A stretch of 64,000 nt of DNA from Legionellaceae bacterium. Lineage in GTDB: Bacteria; Pseudomonadota; Gammaproteobacteria; Legionellales; Legionellaceae. The translations under genes and the position numbers were made by a program. Below, in pieces: positions 9,584-18,878 of this stretch. Numbering within the stretch: the stretch's first letter is position 1; each line of letters begins with the position of its first letter. The notes below the pieces were generated by a model. It worked only from the letters and a program-made list of their open reading frames with translations, had not been told where the DNA came from and ran no database searches. Where the stretch lies: the NCBI GenBank assembly GCA_029212505.1, contig JARGOS010000001.1, positions 248,001 through 312,000 of the forward strand, read 5' to 3'.

Positions 9584-9611
9584 TTGATTTTTTGTGTGTG
9601 CGTGGTAGAAT
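9584..9611 (+). promoter_or_regulatory. Promoter of rpmE
   Basis: TTGATT and TAGAAT are separated by 16 bases, 54 bases before the rpmE ATG. Confidence 0.55.
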
Positions 9612-9664
9612 GCAACGCTTAGTGCCTGTTTAGTGATAACTATATTATTAAGAGAGTTTTAGCA

Positions 9665-9874
9665 ATGTCGATTCATCCAGATTATGAAGTGATTAAAGTG
9701 CTTTGCAGTTGTGGGCATACCTTTGAAACAAGATCTACGTTATGTAATGATTTGAGTATTGAAGTTTGCTCTCATTGCCATCCATTTTACACGGGGCAGC
9801 AGCGAGTGACCGATACCGGCGGACGTGTGAAACGCTTCCAAGACCGTTATAATATCAAATCTGCTTCTAAGTAA
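9665..9874 (+). CDS. rpmE: 50S ribosomal protein L31
   Basis: A 69-residue L31. It keeps cysteines of the zinc-binding (C+) form: CSCGH at residues 14-18, then [10 protein letters not shown] in the middle. The family ending [10 protein letters not shown] is present. It is preceded by its own promoter and followed by a terminator, so it is probably monocistronic. Confidence 0.96.
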   Translation: MSIHPDYEVIKVLCSCGHTFETRSTLCNDLSIEVCSHCHPFYTGQQRVTDTGGRVKRFQDRYNIKSASK

Positions 9875-9935
9875 GTAAATAAGTAAGCAGCTATAAAGAC
9901 GATGCAGTAAATCACGTAGTGTATTTAAATATATG

Positions 9936-9961
9936 GGCGCAACGGATACGCGCCTTATTTT
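9936..9961 (+). terminator. Rho-independent terminator after rpmE
   Basis: A GGCGC / GCGCC stem with a nine-base loop is followed by TTATTTTTT. It separates rpmE from the malic enzyme and argues against the upstream TTG start at 9962. Confidence 0.75.
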
Positions 9962-10015
9962 TTGCGTGGTGTATGGAATCTGTATTTTTTAATTCACGAA
10001 AAGCGAGAAGCCACT

Positions 10016-11257
10016 TTGAATGATGACTTATTAAAGCAACGCGCCCTAGACTATCATGCCTTTCCCACACCGGGAAAACTCTCCATCAACGTAACGAAAC
10101 CCACTGACTCCCAAGATGATTTATCTTTGGCTTATACGCCGGGTGTTGCTCAGCCTGTTTTAGCCATTCAAGAAAATCCAGACGATGCTTATCGTTACAC
10201 CGCCAAAGGTAACTTGGTTGCCGTGATGACCAATGGCACCGCTGTGCTTGGCTTGGGTAATACCGGGGCATTAGCAAGCAAGCCGGTGATGGAAGGTAAG
10301 GCTGTGTTATTTAAACAGTTTGCTGATGTCGATGTATTTGATATTGAGATGGATGCGTCTGATCCTCAAGCATTTATTACCGCTGCAAAATGCATTGCAC
10401 CCACCTTTGGTGCGATTAATCTTGAAGATATCAAAGCACCTGAATGTTTTGAAATAGAGCAAGCGCTGATTGAGCAGTTGAATATTCCGGTTTTTCACGA
10501 CGATCAACACGGTACAGCGATTGTGATTGCAGCCGGTTTGTTGAATGCACTTGAAGTTCAAGGCAAAACGCTTGAAGACGCTAAGATTGTGTGTATTGGT
10601 GCAGGGGCTGCTGGTATTGCTTCGATGCGCTTGTTGGTCGCTTTAGGGGCGAACAAAGCCAACATGTTATTGCTCGACAGCAAAGGGGTTGTTCATGTTG
10701 GTCGAGAAGATCTAAATACGTATAAGTTTGCTTTTGCGACGACTTCGGATGCCCGTACATTGGATGAAGCTTTAGTTGATGCGGATGTTTTTATTGGGGT
10801 TGCTAAACCTGATTTATTAACACCAGAGCTTTTAAACCGCATGGCACCCAAAGCAATTTTATTTGCTTTATCTAATCCGAATCCTGAAATTCGTCCTGAA
10901 CTTGCACGGGCGGTACGATCGGATTTAATTTTAGCCACAGGTCGAAGTGATTATCCTAACCAAGTAAATAATGTCTTGTGTTTTCCCTATATTTTCAGAG
11001 GGGCGCTGGATGCACGTGCAACGTGTATTAACCAAGCGATGCAAATTGCCGCGGTAGAAGCGATTCGGCAACTGGTACACGAGCCTGTGCCAGAAGATGT
11101 GAAACGAAATTATCCTGGTGTGAAGCACTGGGAGTTTGGGCCTGAATACATTCTACCTAAACCGATTGACCCACGCTTGAGAACTTGCGTACCCACGGCT
11201 GTTGCTGACGCAGCTGTAGCCAGTGGTGTAGGTACACCCAAAAAAGAACGTATTTAA
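10016..11257 (+). CDS. Malic enzyme (malate dehydrogenase, oxaloacetate-decarboxylating), short form
   Basis: Oxidative decarboxylation of malate to pyruvate with NAD(P). The N-terminus ([15 protein letters not shown]) and [13 protein letters not shown] are hallmarks of bacterial malic enzymes. Catalytic and metal-binding regions follow ([28 protein letters not shown]), then a Rossmann motif GAGAAGIAS and [13 protein letters not shown]. At about 413 residues it lacks the phosphotransacetylase-like C-terminal domain of MaeB. The TTG at 10016 is chosen because the upstream TTG at 9962 sits in the rpmE terminator and AGAAG precedes 10016; TTG initiation is unusual. Three MFS transporters follow in the same direction, possibly for the acid it uses. 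Confidence 0.88.
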   Translation: MNDDLLKQRALDYHAFPTPGKLSINVTKPTDSQDDLSLAYTPGVAQPVLAIQENPDDAYRYTAKGNLVAVMTNGTAVLGLGNTGALASKPVMEGKAVLFKQFADVDVFDIEMDASDPQAFITAAKCIAPTFGAINLEDIKAPECFEIEQALIEQLNIPVFHDDQHGTAIVIAAGLLNALEVQGKTLEDAKIVCIGAGAAGIASMRLLVALGANKANMLLLDSKGVVHVGREDLNTYKFAFATTSDARTLDEALVDADVFIGVAKPDLLTPELLNRMAPKAILFALSNPNPEIRPELARAVRSDLILATGRSDYPNQVNNVLCFPYIFRGALDARATCINQAMQIAAVEAIRQLVHEPVPEDVKRNYPGVKHWEFGPEYILPKPIDPRLRTCVPTAVADAAVASGVGTPKKERI

Positions 11258-11271
11258 ATTAAGGAGAATTT

Positions 11272-12588
11272 ATGTTGTTACGTAATAAAAAAGCGGTCTT
11301 AATACCTTGGTTGATTTGTGCCTTGGGAGCGCTGTTTTACTCGTACGAGTATATCTTGCGTATTACGCCAAGCATGATGGAAATGTCGCTGCGTCAGCAT
11401 TTTAGTCTTTCTGCGACAGGGTTTGGTTTATTTTCTGCGTTTTATTATTATGCTTATGTACCTATGCAGCTCCCCGTCGGGGTGCTCATGGACCGTTATG
11501 GCCCAAGACGACTATTAACCCTTGCTTGTACGTTATCGGTACTTGGTATGTGGTTATTGGGTAGCACCGATATTGTCAATGTTGCAACGGCGGGTCGTTT
11601 TTTGACAGGCTTCGGTTCTGCGTTTGCATTTGTTGGTGTGTTAAAATTAGCAACCATTTGGCTTCCCGAAGATAGGCTTGCTTTGGTTGCCGGACTTGCG
11701 GCAGCGCTCGGAACGGTTGGTGCCATGATTGGTGACAATCTTTTAGGTGCGATGGTCGAGCACATGGGCTGGCAGAACGCCGTTAACTACACCGCTATAT
11801 TTGGCTTAGGTGTGATTGCGCTGTTGTGGTTTGGTATTCATGATAAGAAAAATGAGCTAACGGAAGACGGTGGAACGGTTGCATCGTTGGATCGTGGTTT
11901 TCTTGATCTCAAAATTATTCTTAAAAACAAGCAAATTTGGATTAACGGTGGCTTTGGTTGCTTGGTGTATTTGCCAACCACGGTTTTTGCTGAATTATGG
12001 GGAATACCTTATTTATCTCATGCACACGGTATGACACCTGCTGATGCAGAGTTTTCAAACTCACTGGTCTTTATGGGTTTTACCGTTGGAGCACCTTTGT
12101 GGGGTTACTTCTCTGACCGCATTAGGCAACGACGTTTACCGATGTTTATGGGCGCCTTCGGAGCAAGTATTTTAATGACCATGATTTTGTATGTTCCTGC
12201 TATCTCAGGTCGTTCATTGAATATTGCCATGTTTATTTTAGGCTTGTTTTATAGTGTACAAGCGGTTGTATTTGCCGTGGGTCGTGAATTAAGCCCTGAA
12301 GAAGCTGGGGGAACCGCCATTGCAACCACCAATATGTTTGTGATGCTAGGAGCCATGTTATTACAACCTCTGATAGGGCGTTTGCTCGACTGGAGTGTGC
12401 TTGCACGTTATGCAGGTGACGTTGCCATGAATACACTCACCAATGATCAACTCCGCGAACTGTATACAGCCGGTGATTATCAATTAGCGATGGCAGTTAT
12501 TCCTATCGGCGTATTTTGTGCAGCTATCCTAACATTCTTTTTGAAGGAGACTCATGCACATGCAGGACAAGATCCAGAAGGGTCGTAA
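11272..12588 (+). CDS. MFS transporter (tandem paralogue 1)
   Basis: A 438-residue, 12-helix major facilitator permease. The cytoplasmic loop 2-3 signature reads GVLMDRYGPRR, and GRFLTGFGSAFAFVGVL is the typical helix 4 region. The start has an AAGGAGA site and lies 14 bases after the malic enzyme stop. It is closely similar to paralogue 3 (shared ATIWLPEDRLALVAGLA, ending FFLKETHAHA) and less similar to paralogue 2. Substrate is unknown; organic acid or amino acid uptake is possible given the neighbouring malic enzyme. Confidence 0.9.
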   Translation: MLLRNKKAVLIPWLICALGALFYSYEYILRITPSMMEMSLRQHFSLSATGFGLFSAFYYYAYVPMQLPVGVLMDRYGPRRLLTLACTLSVLGMWLLGSTDIVNVATAGRFLTGFGSAFAFVGVLKLATIWLPEDRLALVAGLAAALGTVGAMIGDNLLGAMVEHMGWQNAVNYTAIFGLGVIALLWFGIHDKKNELTEDGGTVASLDRGFLDLKIILKNKQIWINGGFGCLVYLPTTVFAELWGIPYLSHAHGMTPADAEFSNSLVFMGFTVGAPLWGYFSDRIRQRRLPMFMGAFGASILMTMILYVPAISGRSLNIAMFILGLFYSVQAVVFAVGRELSPEEAGGTAIATTNMFVMLGAMLLQPLIGRLLDWSVLARYAGDVAMNTLTNDQLRELYTAGDYQLAMAVIPIGVFCAAILTFFLKETHAHAGQDPEGS

Positions 12589-13834
12589 GCATCTAATTTT
12601 TGGTATCACAGTATGCCTTATTGCAGCGTTTTTCTATTGCTACGAATTTTTACTTCGTATCTTGCCCGGAACGCTGCAAGGTGAACTGAGTGAGGCTTTC
12701 GGTCACATTTCAGCAACAACCTTTGGTCAGTTAGCCGTACTTTATTACTTTGCGTATTCTCCTATGCAGCTTCCGGTTGGGATGCTCATCGATCGTTTTG
12801 GTCCGCGTAAATTACTTTCACTCGCGTGTTTGTGTTGTACGTTGGGTTCTTATTTATTTATGGATTTTTCGTCAATTTATATCGCAGGAATCGGTCGCTT
12901 TTTAGTAGGATTTGGCTCGTCGTTTGCGTTTGTTGGCGTCTTAACGCTATTAACTCACTGGCTACCTAAGCGCTATTTTTCGTTAGCTACGGGGCTTATG
13001 ACCGCACTGGGCATGTTTGGTTTGATGTACGGTGGCGTCAAACTTACGGCACTTTCGGCGAGTATGGCGCTTCAGCACGTGTTGATGCTTACCGTGATTG
13101 CGGGTGCTGCTTTAACGTTATTAATTTTTCTAATTGTGCGTGATGCGCCTGGGCGTGAACATGCAAGTAGGCAGTCGCTTCGAAGTTTTTTTAGTCAAGT
13201 ATGGCGTGTTTTAATTTCACGTGAAGTCTGGTTGATTGGTTTAGTGGGGGCCTCGTTATATACATCACTGTCTGTGTTTGGTGAGCTATGGGGTAAATCA
13301 TACTTGGAACAAGCCCATGGTTTAACTAAACTTGAGGCTGCTAAAGTGGTTTCTGCGATGTTTTTGGGTTGGGCTGTGGGTGCGCCCTTGAGTGGATATT
13401 GGTCTGATAACAGCGGACGACGTACACGTGTGTTGGTGATTGGTGCGTTTTGCGCTTTGGTTTGTATTAGCGCGGTGTTGTATCTACCTCATCTTTCATA
13501 CACGAGTTTATTGATACTTCTTTTTTTATATGGCGTGTTTAGTGGTACAGAAATCATTGTGTTTGTGATGGCGAAAGAACGCAGTGGCGCCGAGTTGTCT
13601 GGTACCGTTTTTGCTGCTGTGAATATGATCGTGACGCTTGGCGCGGTTATTTTGCAACCTTTGGTCGGTTTTTTGCTTGACTGCTCTTCCAGCGCTGCAG
13701 AAGTGAGTGGTGCGATGATGTATACCGCAGCTGATTATCAACGCGCTCTTCTTGTACTGCCTTTTTCACTGATCTTAGTGATGATTCTTGGTTATTTTCT
13801 AAAAGATCCGATTTCAGATACGATTAAATCTTAA
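12554..13834 (+). CDS. MFS transporter (tandem paralogue 2)
   Basis: A 426-residue 12-helix permease with GMLIDRFGPRKLL and GRFLVGFGSSFAFVGVL. It overlaps paralogue 1 by 35 bases: its AAGGAG ribosome site is formed by codons for the conserved LKETHAHA tail of that protein, so translation is probably coupled. It is the most diverged of the three. Inner membrane; substrate unknown. Confidence 0.9.
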   Translation: MHMQDKIQKGRKHLIFGITVCLIAAFFYCYEFLLRILPGTLQGELSEAFGHISATTFGQLAVLYYFAYSPMQLPVGMLIDRFGPRKLLSLACLCCTLGSYLFMDFSSIYIAGIGRFLVGFGSSFAFVGVLTLLTHWLPKRYFSLATGLMTALGMFGLMYGGVKLTALSASMALQHVLMLTVIAGAALTLLIFLIVRDAPGREHASRQSLRSFFSQVWRVLISREVWLIGLVGASLYTSLSVFGELWGKSYLEQAHGLTKLEAAKVVSAMFLGWAVGAPLSGYWSDNSGRRTRVLVIGAFCALVCISAVLYLPHLSYTSLLILLFLYGVFSGTEIIVFVMAKERSGAELSGTVFAAVNMIVTLGAVILQPLVGFLLDCSSSAAEVSGAMMYTAADYQRALLVLPFSLILVMILGYFLKDPISDTIKS

Positions 13835-13863
13835 GTTCACTGAGTTGAATGGAAGGAGAGTAT

Positions 13864-15186
13864 ATGATGATAAAGCTCAAAAAAAGTGTCTTGGTTCCTT
13901 GGCTTATCTGTATCATCGGTGCTCTCTTTTATTCCTATGAGTACTTTCTACGCATAACCCCAAGCGTGATGGAGCCGGCTTTACGCCAGCACTTTGGTTT
14001 ATCGGCGATGGGCTTTGGTGTTTTTTCTTCGTTTTATTATTACTCTTACGTTCCTATGCAATTGCCAGTCGGCGTGTTGATGGATCGCTGGGGTCCCCGG
14101 CGTTTGTTGACCATGGCGTGCGCTGTATCCGTGTTAGGTATGTGGTTTTTTGCCATCACGGATCTCGTAAGTTTAGCGGCTGCTGGACGTTTTTTAACGG
14201 GTTTTGGTTCGGCTTTTGCTTTTGTCGGTGTATTAAAACTTGCAACCATTTGGTTGCCCGAAGATAGACTTGCCTTGGTCGCCGGCTTAGCGTCAGCGCT
14301 CGGCACCATCGGTGCGATGTTGGGTGATAATATACTCGGTGCTATGGTTGAACACCTGGGCTGGAAGCAGGCCGTTAATTTAACAGCAATTTTTGGCGTG
14401 GGCTTACTGATTGTCTTGTGGTTCGGTATTCATGATAAAAAGAAAGATAGTGAAGCTGATGGTGGTACGATAAGTAATTTTAACCAAGTTTTTGTTGATT
14501 TTAAGCTTATTATTACAAACAAGCAGATCTGGATTAACGGTGGTTTTGGTTGTTTGATTTATTTGCCGACAACGGTATTTGCTGAGCTCTGGGGCATACC
14601 GTATTTATCGCATGCACATGGTATGTCGCTCGGTTCAGCAGAGTTTTCAAATTCAATTTTATTTATGGGTTGCACGCTCGGCGCGCCCTTGTGGGGATAT
14701 GTATCGGATCGATTAAAACAGCGTAAATTGCCAATGCGCGTGGGAGCGTTCGGTGCATGCTTGGTCATGCTTTTGATTTTGTATGTGCCTAACCTGAGTG
14801 TCTCGGTGTTATATGCGTTGATATTTGCTTTAGGGTGCTTATACAGTGTGCAAGCGTTGGTGTTTGCTGTGGGGCGTGAGTTGAGCCCACGAGAAGCGGG
14901 TGGTACAGCCATTGCCGTGACCAACATGTGTGTCATGCTCGGCGCCATTATTTTACAGCCCGTGGTCGGTTGGGCTTTAGATTGGTGCATTATTCGACGT
15001 CATGAAGCTAATCTTGCTATCAATAGATTAGATTCGAGTCAAATAGAATCACTTTATACGGCCGGAGATTATCAGTTTGCGATGGCTGTGATTCCAATCG
15101 GCATTTTTATCGCGGCAATTTTAACGTTTTTCTTGAAAGAAACGCATGCACATGCAGCAAAAAATCCCCCGCACGAATATTTGTAA
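13864..15186 (+). CDS. MFS transporter (tandem paralogue 3)
   Basis: A 440-residue 12-helix permease, clearly a duplicate of paralogue 1: both share LLTMAC/LLTLAC after GVLMDR-GPRR, the ATIWLPEDRLALVAG block, WINGGFGCL, and the FFLKETHAHA ending. GGAGAG precedes the ATG at 13864; the in-frame ATG at 13849 is upstream of that site. Duplication followed by divergence of the middle copy suggests related but different substrates. Confidence 0.9.
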   Translation: MMIKLKKSVLVPWLICIIGALFYSYEYFLRITPSVMEPALRQHFGLSAMGFGVFSSFYYYSYVPMQLPVGVLMDRWGPRRLLTMACAVSVLGMWFFAITDLVSLAAAGRFLTGFGSAFAFVGVLKLATIWLPEDRLALVAGLASALGTIGAMLGDNILGAMVEHLGWKQAVNLTAIFGVGLLIVLWFGIHDKKKDSEADGGTISNFNQVFVDFKLIITNKQIWINGGFGCLIYLPTTVFAELWGIPYLSHAHGMSLGSAEFSNSILFMGCTLGAPLWGYVSDRLKQRKLPMRVGAFGACLVMLLILYVPNLSVSVLYALIFALGCLYSVQALVFAVGRELSPREAGGTAIAVTNMCVMLGAIILQPVVGWALDWCIIRRHEANLAINRLDSSQIESLYTAGDYQFAMAVIPIGIFIAAILTFFLKETHAHAAKNPPHEYL

Positions 15187-15198
15187 GGAGTGAATGTG

Positions 15199-15336
15199 AT
15201 GTTTAAAATACCTGACTGTTGTAACTTCAGAACCTAAGCGCGACATGAAGACAAGCAAACATCATTAAAACCAACATCAGAACCAAAATCCGTTGCGACG
15301 CCAGAAGTAAATATACCTGGCTGTGTTTGTATGTAA
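15199..15336 (+). pseudogene. Possible decayed small gene
   Basis: After a GGAG site an ATG opens a 13-residue frame (MFKIPDCC...). Two other frames continue with similar short units: TSEPK occurs twice, and a second IPxC unit ends GCVCM before TAA at 15334. One extra base and a second shift would join them into about 45 codons. The coincidence of repeated units suggests a broken short gene, but noise is possible. Confidence 0.2.
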
Positions 15337-15347
15337 GACGGCTTGTA

Positions 15348-16166
15348 TCATGATGAGCCAAACACAGCAATAAGTTCACTAACAGCAATTCGACCTCGAC
15401 CTTTACAGCTGATGTTGCGACGAACAGGGAAGGATGTGATGTTTGCGGCATGATAGAGCTCACGCGTTCGGGGCGTGTCATGATTTGATATAATAACCGG
15501 CGTGCCGTTTTTTGCTGTTTTCATCGCAAGTTCGGCAAGAGCAACCTGCTCATCATCACCAAATTTTAGGCGGGTATAGGCTGTAAACTGACTGGTTTTA
15601 GACAGCGGCACATAGGGTGGATCGCAATAGATAATATCGCCAGGTTTTGTGTGTAAAAACGTTTGTTTAAAATCAGCTTGAAGGAACTGCGTGTTTTGAC
15701 TTTTTTGATGAAAAAATATAAGTTCTTTTTGGGGAAAATACGGTTTTTTATAGCGACCAAAGGGGACGTTGTAGCCTCCTAATAAATTGTATCGGCATAA
15801 GCCGTTGTAGCCATGGCGGTTTAAGTATAAAAATAAAGCGGCACGTTTGGAACTGCCTAGCGGTAGTTGGTTAAACTGATCTCTAAATTTATAATATTGT
15901 TCTTCTTGGTTGTTTTTATCACAAAACAAGCGTTTACAGTCATCAATAAACGCTTGGCCCTGGTGTTTGACGTGCTCATAGAGTGCAATAAGATCGGCGT
16001 TTACTTCACCGAGTAAATAATCAGTATGCGGCGCATTTAAAAAAACAGCGCCAGACCCTGTAAACGGCTCAACGAGGCGTTCGGCTTTGGGCAGAGCGCT
16101 TAGCACGTGGTGGATACAGCGGTATTTTCCACCAGCCCATTTTAAAAAAGGTTTGACGCGTTCCAT
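15348..16166 (-). CDS. dam: DNA adenine methylase (Dam)
   Basis: Methylates adenine N6 in GATC, used for mismatch-repair strand choice and replication timing. Order of motifs: KPFLKWAGGKYR at the N-terminus, the SAM-binding VEPFTGSGAVF, FNQLPLG-x-SKRAALFLYLN, RYNLLGGYNVPFG, the catalytic DPPY in IIYCDPPYVPLS, and the C-terminal RRNISCKGRGR. Length, 272 residues, matches Dam (E. coli 278). It stands alone with no partner endonuclease, as for housekeeping Dam. Confidence 0.93.
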   Translation of the reverse strand: MERVKPFLKWAGGKYRCIHHVLSALPKAERLVEPFTGSGAVFLNAPHTDYLLGEVNADLIALYEHVKHQGQAFIDDCKRLFCDKNNQEEQYYKFRDQFNQLPLGSSKRAALFLYLNRHGYNGLCRYNLLGGYNVPFGRYKKPYFPQKELIFFHQKSQNTQFLQADFKQTFLHTKPGDIIYCDPPYVPLSKTSQFTAYTRLKFGDDEQVALAELAMKTAKNGTPVIISNHDTPRTRELYHAANITSFPVRRNISCKGRGRIAVSELIAVFGSS

Positions 16167-16243
16167 GATAACCTATTCGGTTGATGGAGCACGATGTTGA
16201 TTGATTAAATATCGATTACACCGTGCTCGCCATGCATCAGGCT

Positions 16244-16741
16244 TCAAGCTTCCACTTCTGTGATGCTATGAATCATAATCTCTTCGGTTGGAACGTCGCC
16301 GTGACCTGCGCGTTGACCCGTTTTAACTTTTGCAATGGCATCAACAATATCCATGCCTTCGGTAACTTCACCAAATACACAGTAACCGTAGCCTTGTGCA
16401 TTTTCAGCCGTAAAGTTTAAAAAAGCATTGTCCGCTAAGTTAATAAAAAATTGAGCGGTGGCTGAATGTGGATCGGATGTTCGTGCCATGGCAATGCTGC
16501 CGCGTGTGTTTTTCTTACCAGCTTTGGCTTCGTTTTCGATCGGGCTGTCGGTGCTTTTTGTTTCCATTTGGGCATTTAATCCACCACCCTGAATCATAAA
16601 GCCAGGAATCACACGATGAAACAGCGTGTCTTTATAAAAGCCATTGCGCACGTACGAGAGGAAGTTTGCTGCTGTTTTAGGTGTGTTTTCTTCATCAAGG
16701 TGAAGACGAATATCGCCTTTTGATGTGCTAATTAAAATCAT
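16244..16741 (-). CDS. ppiB: Peptidyl-prolyl cis-trans isomerase, cyclophilin type
   Basis: Cytoplasmic cyclophilin (165 residues, E. coli PpiB 164). The active-site block FHRVIPGFMIQGGG, with the catalytic Arg, and SATAQFFINLADNAFLN are present. No signal peptide, so PpiB rather than PpiA. GGAGATACC precedes the ATG. The gene ends 78 bases before the dam start, transcribed in the same direction. Confidence 0.95.
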   Translation of the reverse strand: MILISTSKGDIRLHLDEENTPKTAANFLSYVRNGFYKDTLFHRVIPGFMIQGGGLNAQMETKSTDSPIENEAKAGKKNTRGSIAMARTSDPHSATAQFFINLADNAFLNFTAENAQGYGYCVFGEVTEGMDIVDAIAKVKTGQRAGHGDVPTEEIMIHSITEVEA

Positions 16742-16827
16742 GGTATCTCCTATTATTAAACCAAATCAAAGGGCGAATATTAGCATGAGTTCGCATGGGA
16801 TAGTAAGCCTTCGTCGGGTCTAGATGC

Positions 16828-18003
16828 TCATATGCTCATATAAAGCAGCCCTACTGAACCGAGGAGTATCAAGACTGGCGTCCATACCCCACCAGGCACC
16901 ACAAAAGCATGCGCATAGCGCTTTCTACCTGCGAGCGCCATAAATGCCGGTAGTATCAGCAGTAAAATCACACATAAAATACCGGCATAGCTGAGTGCTG
17001 ATAGGTAGGCGCCTGGAAAATATAAAACCAATAAAAACGGGGGTATAAACGTGATTAAGGCCAGTATAAAACCTTGCTTACCTTTGCGTACGAGGCTTAA
17101 ACCATCACTGAGAAAACTCATCAGGCATAAAGCAACACCAAGAAAGGCTGTCAGCATGCAAATCGAGGTAAAGGCACGAAAAAATGCATCGATGGTGGGG
17201 TTGTGAATAGCCGACGTGAGTTGATTTGCAAGGCTTGTTGTTGGATGCAGGTCATGGGTGAGTGAGATAAGGCCGTGAGCGCCTTGGGCATTAAGCGCTC
17301 CCATAATGACGGCATCCCAAGCTAAATAGCATATCAGAGGGATGAACGAACCAATCATAATCACGCGTTTCAAACTGGATAAATCATGCTCAAAATAATC
17401 ACGTAAATTAGGAACAATAATAGCAAAACCAAACGACGTGATTAAAATCATCAGTGAGCCCGGGATTGCGGTAGGATTGCTTTGCGTCCAATGTTCTAAT
17501 TGAATAAACGGCGCAATAAATATAACTAAGAGTAGGTATATTCCAAGTTTTAAAAACATCAAGGCGCGATTCGCATAATCCACGCGATGGATACCTCCAT
17601 AAACAATCGCTCCAAAGCTTAGGGTAAATAATGCCGTGCTTTGCCAGTTGTGTAGATGAATATGCAATAAACTCAAAAGCTCACGGAGAACATCACTTCC
17701 TCCTGATATATAGGCGGCAAGTAAGGTGTACAGTAGCAATAAATAACAGATCCAAGTGAGTACACGCCCGGGTAGGCCTAACGTTTTTTGTGCCATAGAA
17801 ACCATATGTTTTCCAGGCGGTAAGTAAAGATTAACTTCGAGGATGAATAACGCCCCAAGTGTCATCAGTAACCAGCACAGTATGAGCGCGATAGATGAAG
17901 GAATCAGGCCTGAAGCAGCATTGGCCATCGGTAGGGCAAGCATACCACCACCGATGGAGGTACCCACAATTAAAAGAATACTGCCGATGAGTTTGGAGTT
18001 CAT
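16828..18003 (-). CDS. Aromatic amino acid permease (TyrP/Mtr, HAAAP family)
   Basis: Proton-coupled uptake of tyrosine or tryptophan is the usual role of this family. The N-terminus KLIGSILLIVGTSIGGGMLALP is the family's glycine-rich first helix. About 11 membrane helices follow, with SFGFAIIVPNLRDYF in the middle. The ATG at 18003 is chosen because AAGG lies six bases upstream and the family begins here; the frame extends to 18072 without family similarity. Length 391 residues. A paralogue lies at 52255-53442. Confidence 0.87.
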   Translation of the reverse strand: MNSKLIGSILLIVGTSIGGGMLALPMANAASGLIPSSIALILCWLLMTLGALFILEVNLYLPPGKHMVSMAQKTLGLPGRVLTWICYLLLLYTLLAAYISGGSDVLRELLSLLHIHLHNWQSTALFTLSFGAIVYGGIHRVDYANRALMFLKLGIYLLLVIFIAPFIQLEHWTQSNPTAIPGSLMILITSFGFAIIVPNLRDYFEHDLSSLKRVIMIGSFIPLICYLAWDAVIMGALNAQGAHGLISLTHDLHPTTSLANQLTSAIHNPTIDAFFRAFTSICMLTAFLGVALCLMSFLSDGLSLVRKGKQGFILALITFIPPFLLVLYFPGAYLSALSYAGILCVILLLILPAFMALAGRKRYAHAFVVPGGVWTPVLILLGSVGLLYMSI

Positions 18004-18086
18004 GCTGTGCCTTTTGGTGCATGGGTGCACGTGGATTGACATCGATGCAAAATCATAGCAGAAGCAAAACAAACTTTCAGAAAATA

Positions 18087-18713
18087 TTACCTCATTTTCA
18101 TGTCCATACGATCGGGTTTAGGCGTAGGAGGAGGAGGATTTTTACCGGTCCACCATTGGATTTCTATACGGCGATTGTAAGCGCTGCCATGAATAATCGC
18201 ATTATTTCCAACGGCAAAGTGAGCACCAAAACTTTCTGAAGTTAAGTGCTCTGCAGGAATGCCATGCGCCCATAAAAACGTGACCATGGTTTTTGCACGG
18301 GCTTTTGTGAGTTTTTCGCGAATAACACGCTTGCCTACATCATCAGAAAAGCTTGCGACCGTGACTCGGCTGCAAGGAAAAAGCATCACGAGCTTCGCCA
18401 CGTTATCTAAAATAGGAAATTTAAGGTCGTCTAAATCAGGGCTATTAAATATGTAATAACGATCGGTTGGAACAATTAACGTGAGACGATCACCACGTTG
18501 AATAAATTGAATCGCCTGGCTTTCGAGCTCACGGATGGTTGTTCGTGCAATATTTGCTTTTTCACCACGGCTATACAACGGTGGTTTTTCACAGCGATTT
18601 TTGTTGAACGCGGTTGATTTGGGTTTATGATGTGAGGAATTAAAGCAACCTGTCAGCATTGCGGTGATGAGGGCTAAGCATAGAGCGCGTTTAATAGCTA
18701 CTCGAAAGAGCAT
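18087..18713 (-). CDS. OmpA-family lipoprotein, possibly IcmN/DotK-like
   Basis: A 208-residue product starts MLFRVAIKR, with a lipobox MLTGC at about residue 23. The C-terminal half is an OmpA-like peptidoglycan-binding domain: the sequence runs through VTVASFSDDVG, then KLTKARAKTMVTFLWAHGI and the conserved NRRIEIQW. A Pro-rich basic tail follows. AAGGA precedes the ATG at 18713. OmpA-type lipoproteins with a FLWxxGI helix include IcmN/DotK of the Dot/Icm type IV secretion system, but Pal-like or YiaD-like proteins share the fold and no other dot/icm gene adjoins. The OmpA call is firm, the IcmN call is a suggestion. Confidence 0.78.
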   Translation of the reverse strand: MLFRVAIKRALCLALITAMLTGCFNSSHHKPKSTAFNKNRCEKPPLYSRGEKANIARTTIRELESQAIQFIQRGDRLTLIVPTDRYYIFNSPDLDDLKFPILDNVAKLVMLFPCSRVTVASFSDDVGKRVIREKLTKARAKTMVTFLWAHGIPAEHLTSESFGAHFAVGNNAIIHGSAYNRRIEIQWWTGKNPPPPTPKPDRMDMKMR

Positions 18714-18878
18714 GTTGATTCCTTTTTGTAACAAATAAGTAAAAATCATAAATATATTCTATTATTATCGGATTTAACGGTGTTACGCAATACGATGCAA
18801 AGATGTTGCTGCTAGTTAATATTTAATCAAATTGGTCTATTATGTAATTAATAAACTAATTTTAACTGGCGGTGTTGT

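Noticed and set aside
9962-10015. TTG start giving an 18-residue longer malic enzyme
   Set aside because: It starts in the T run of the rpmE terminator and the added residues are not found in the family.
15227-15481. 84-codon minus-strand frame near dam
   Set aside because: Mostly overlaps the end of dam in another frame and has no family match.
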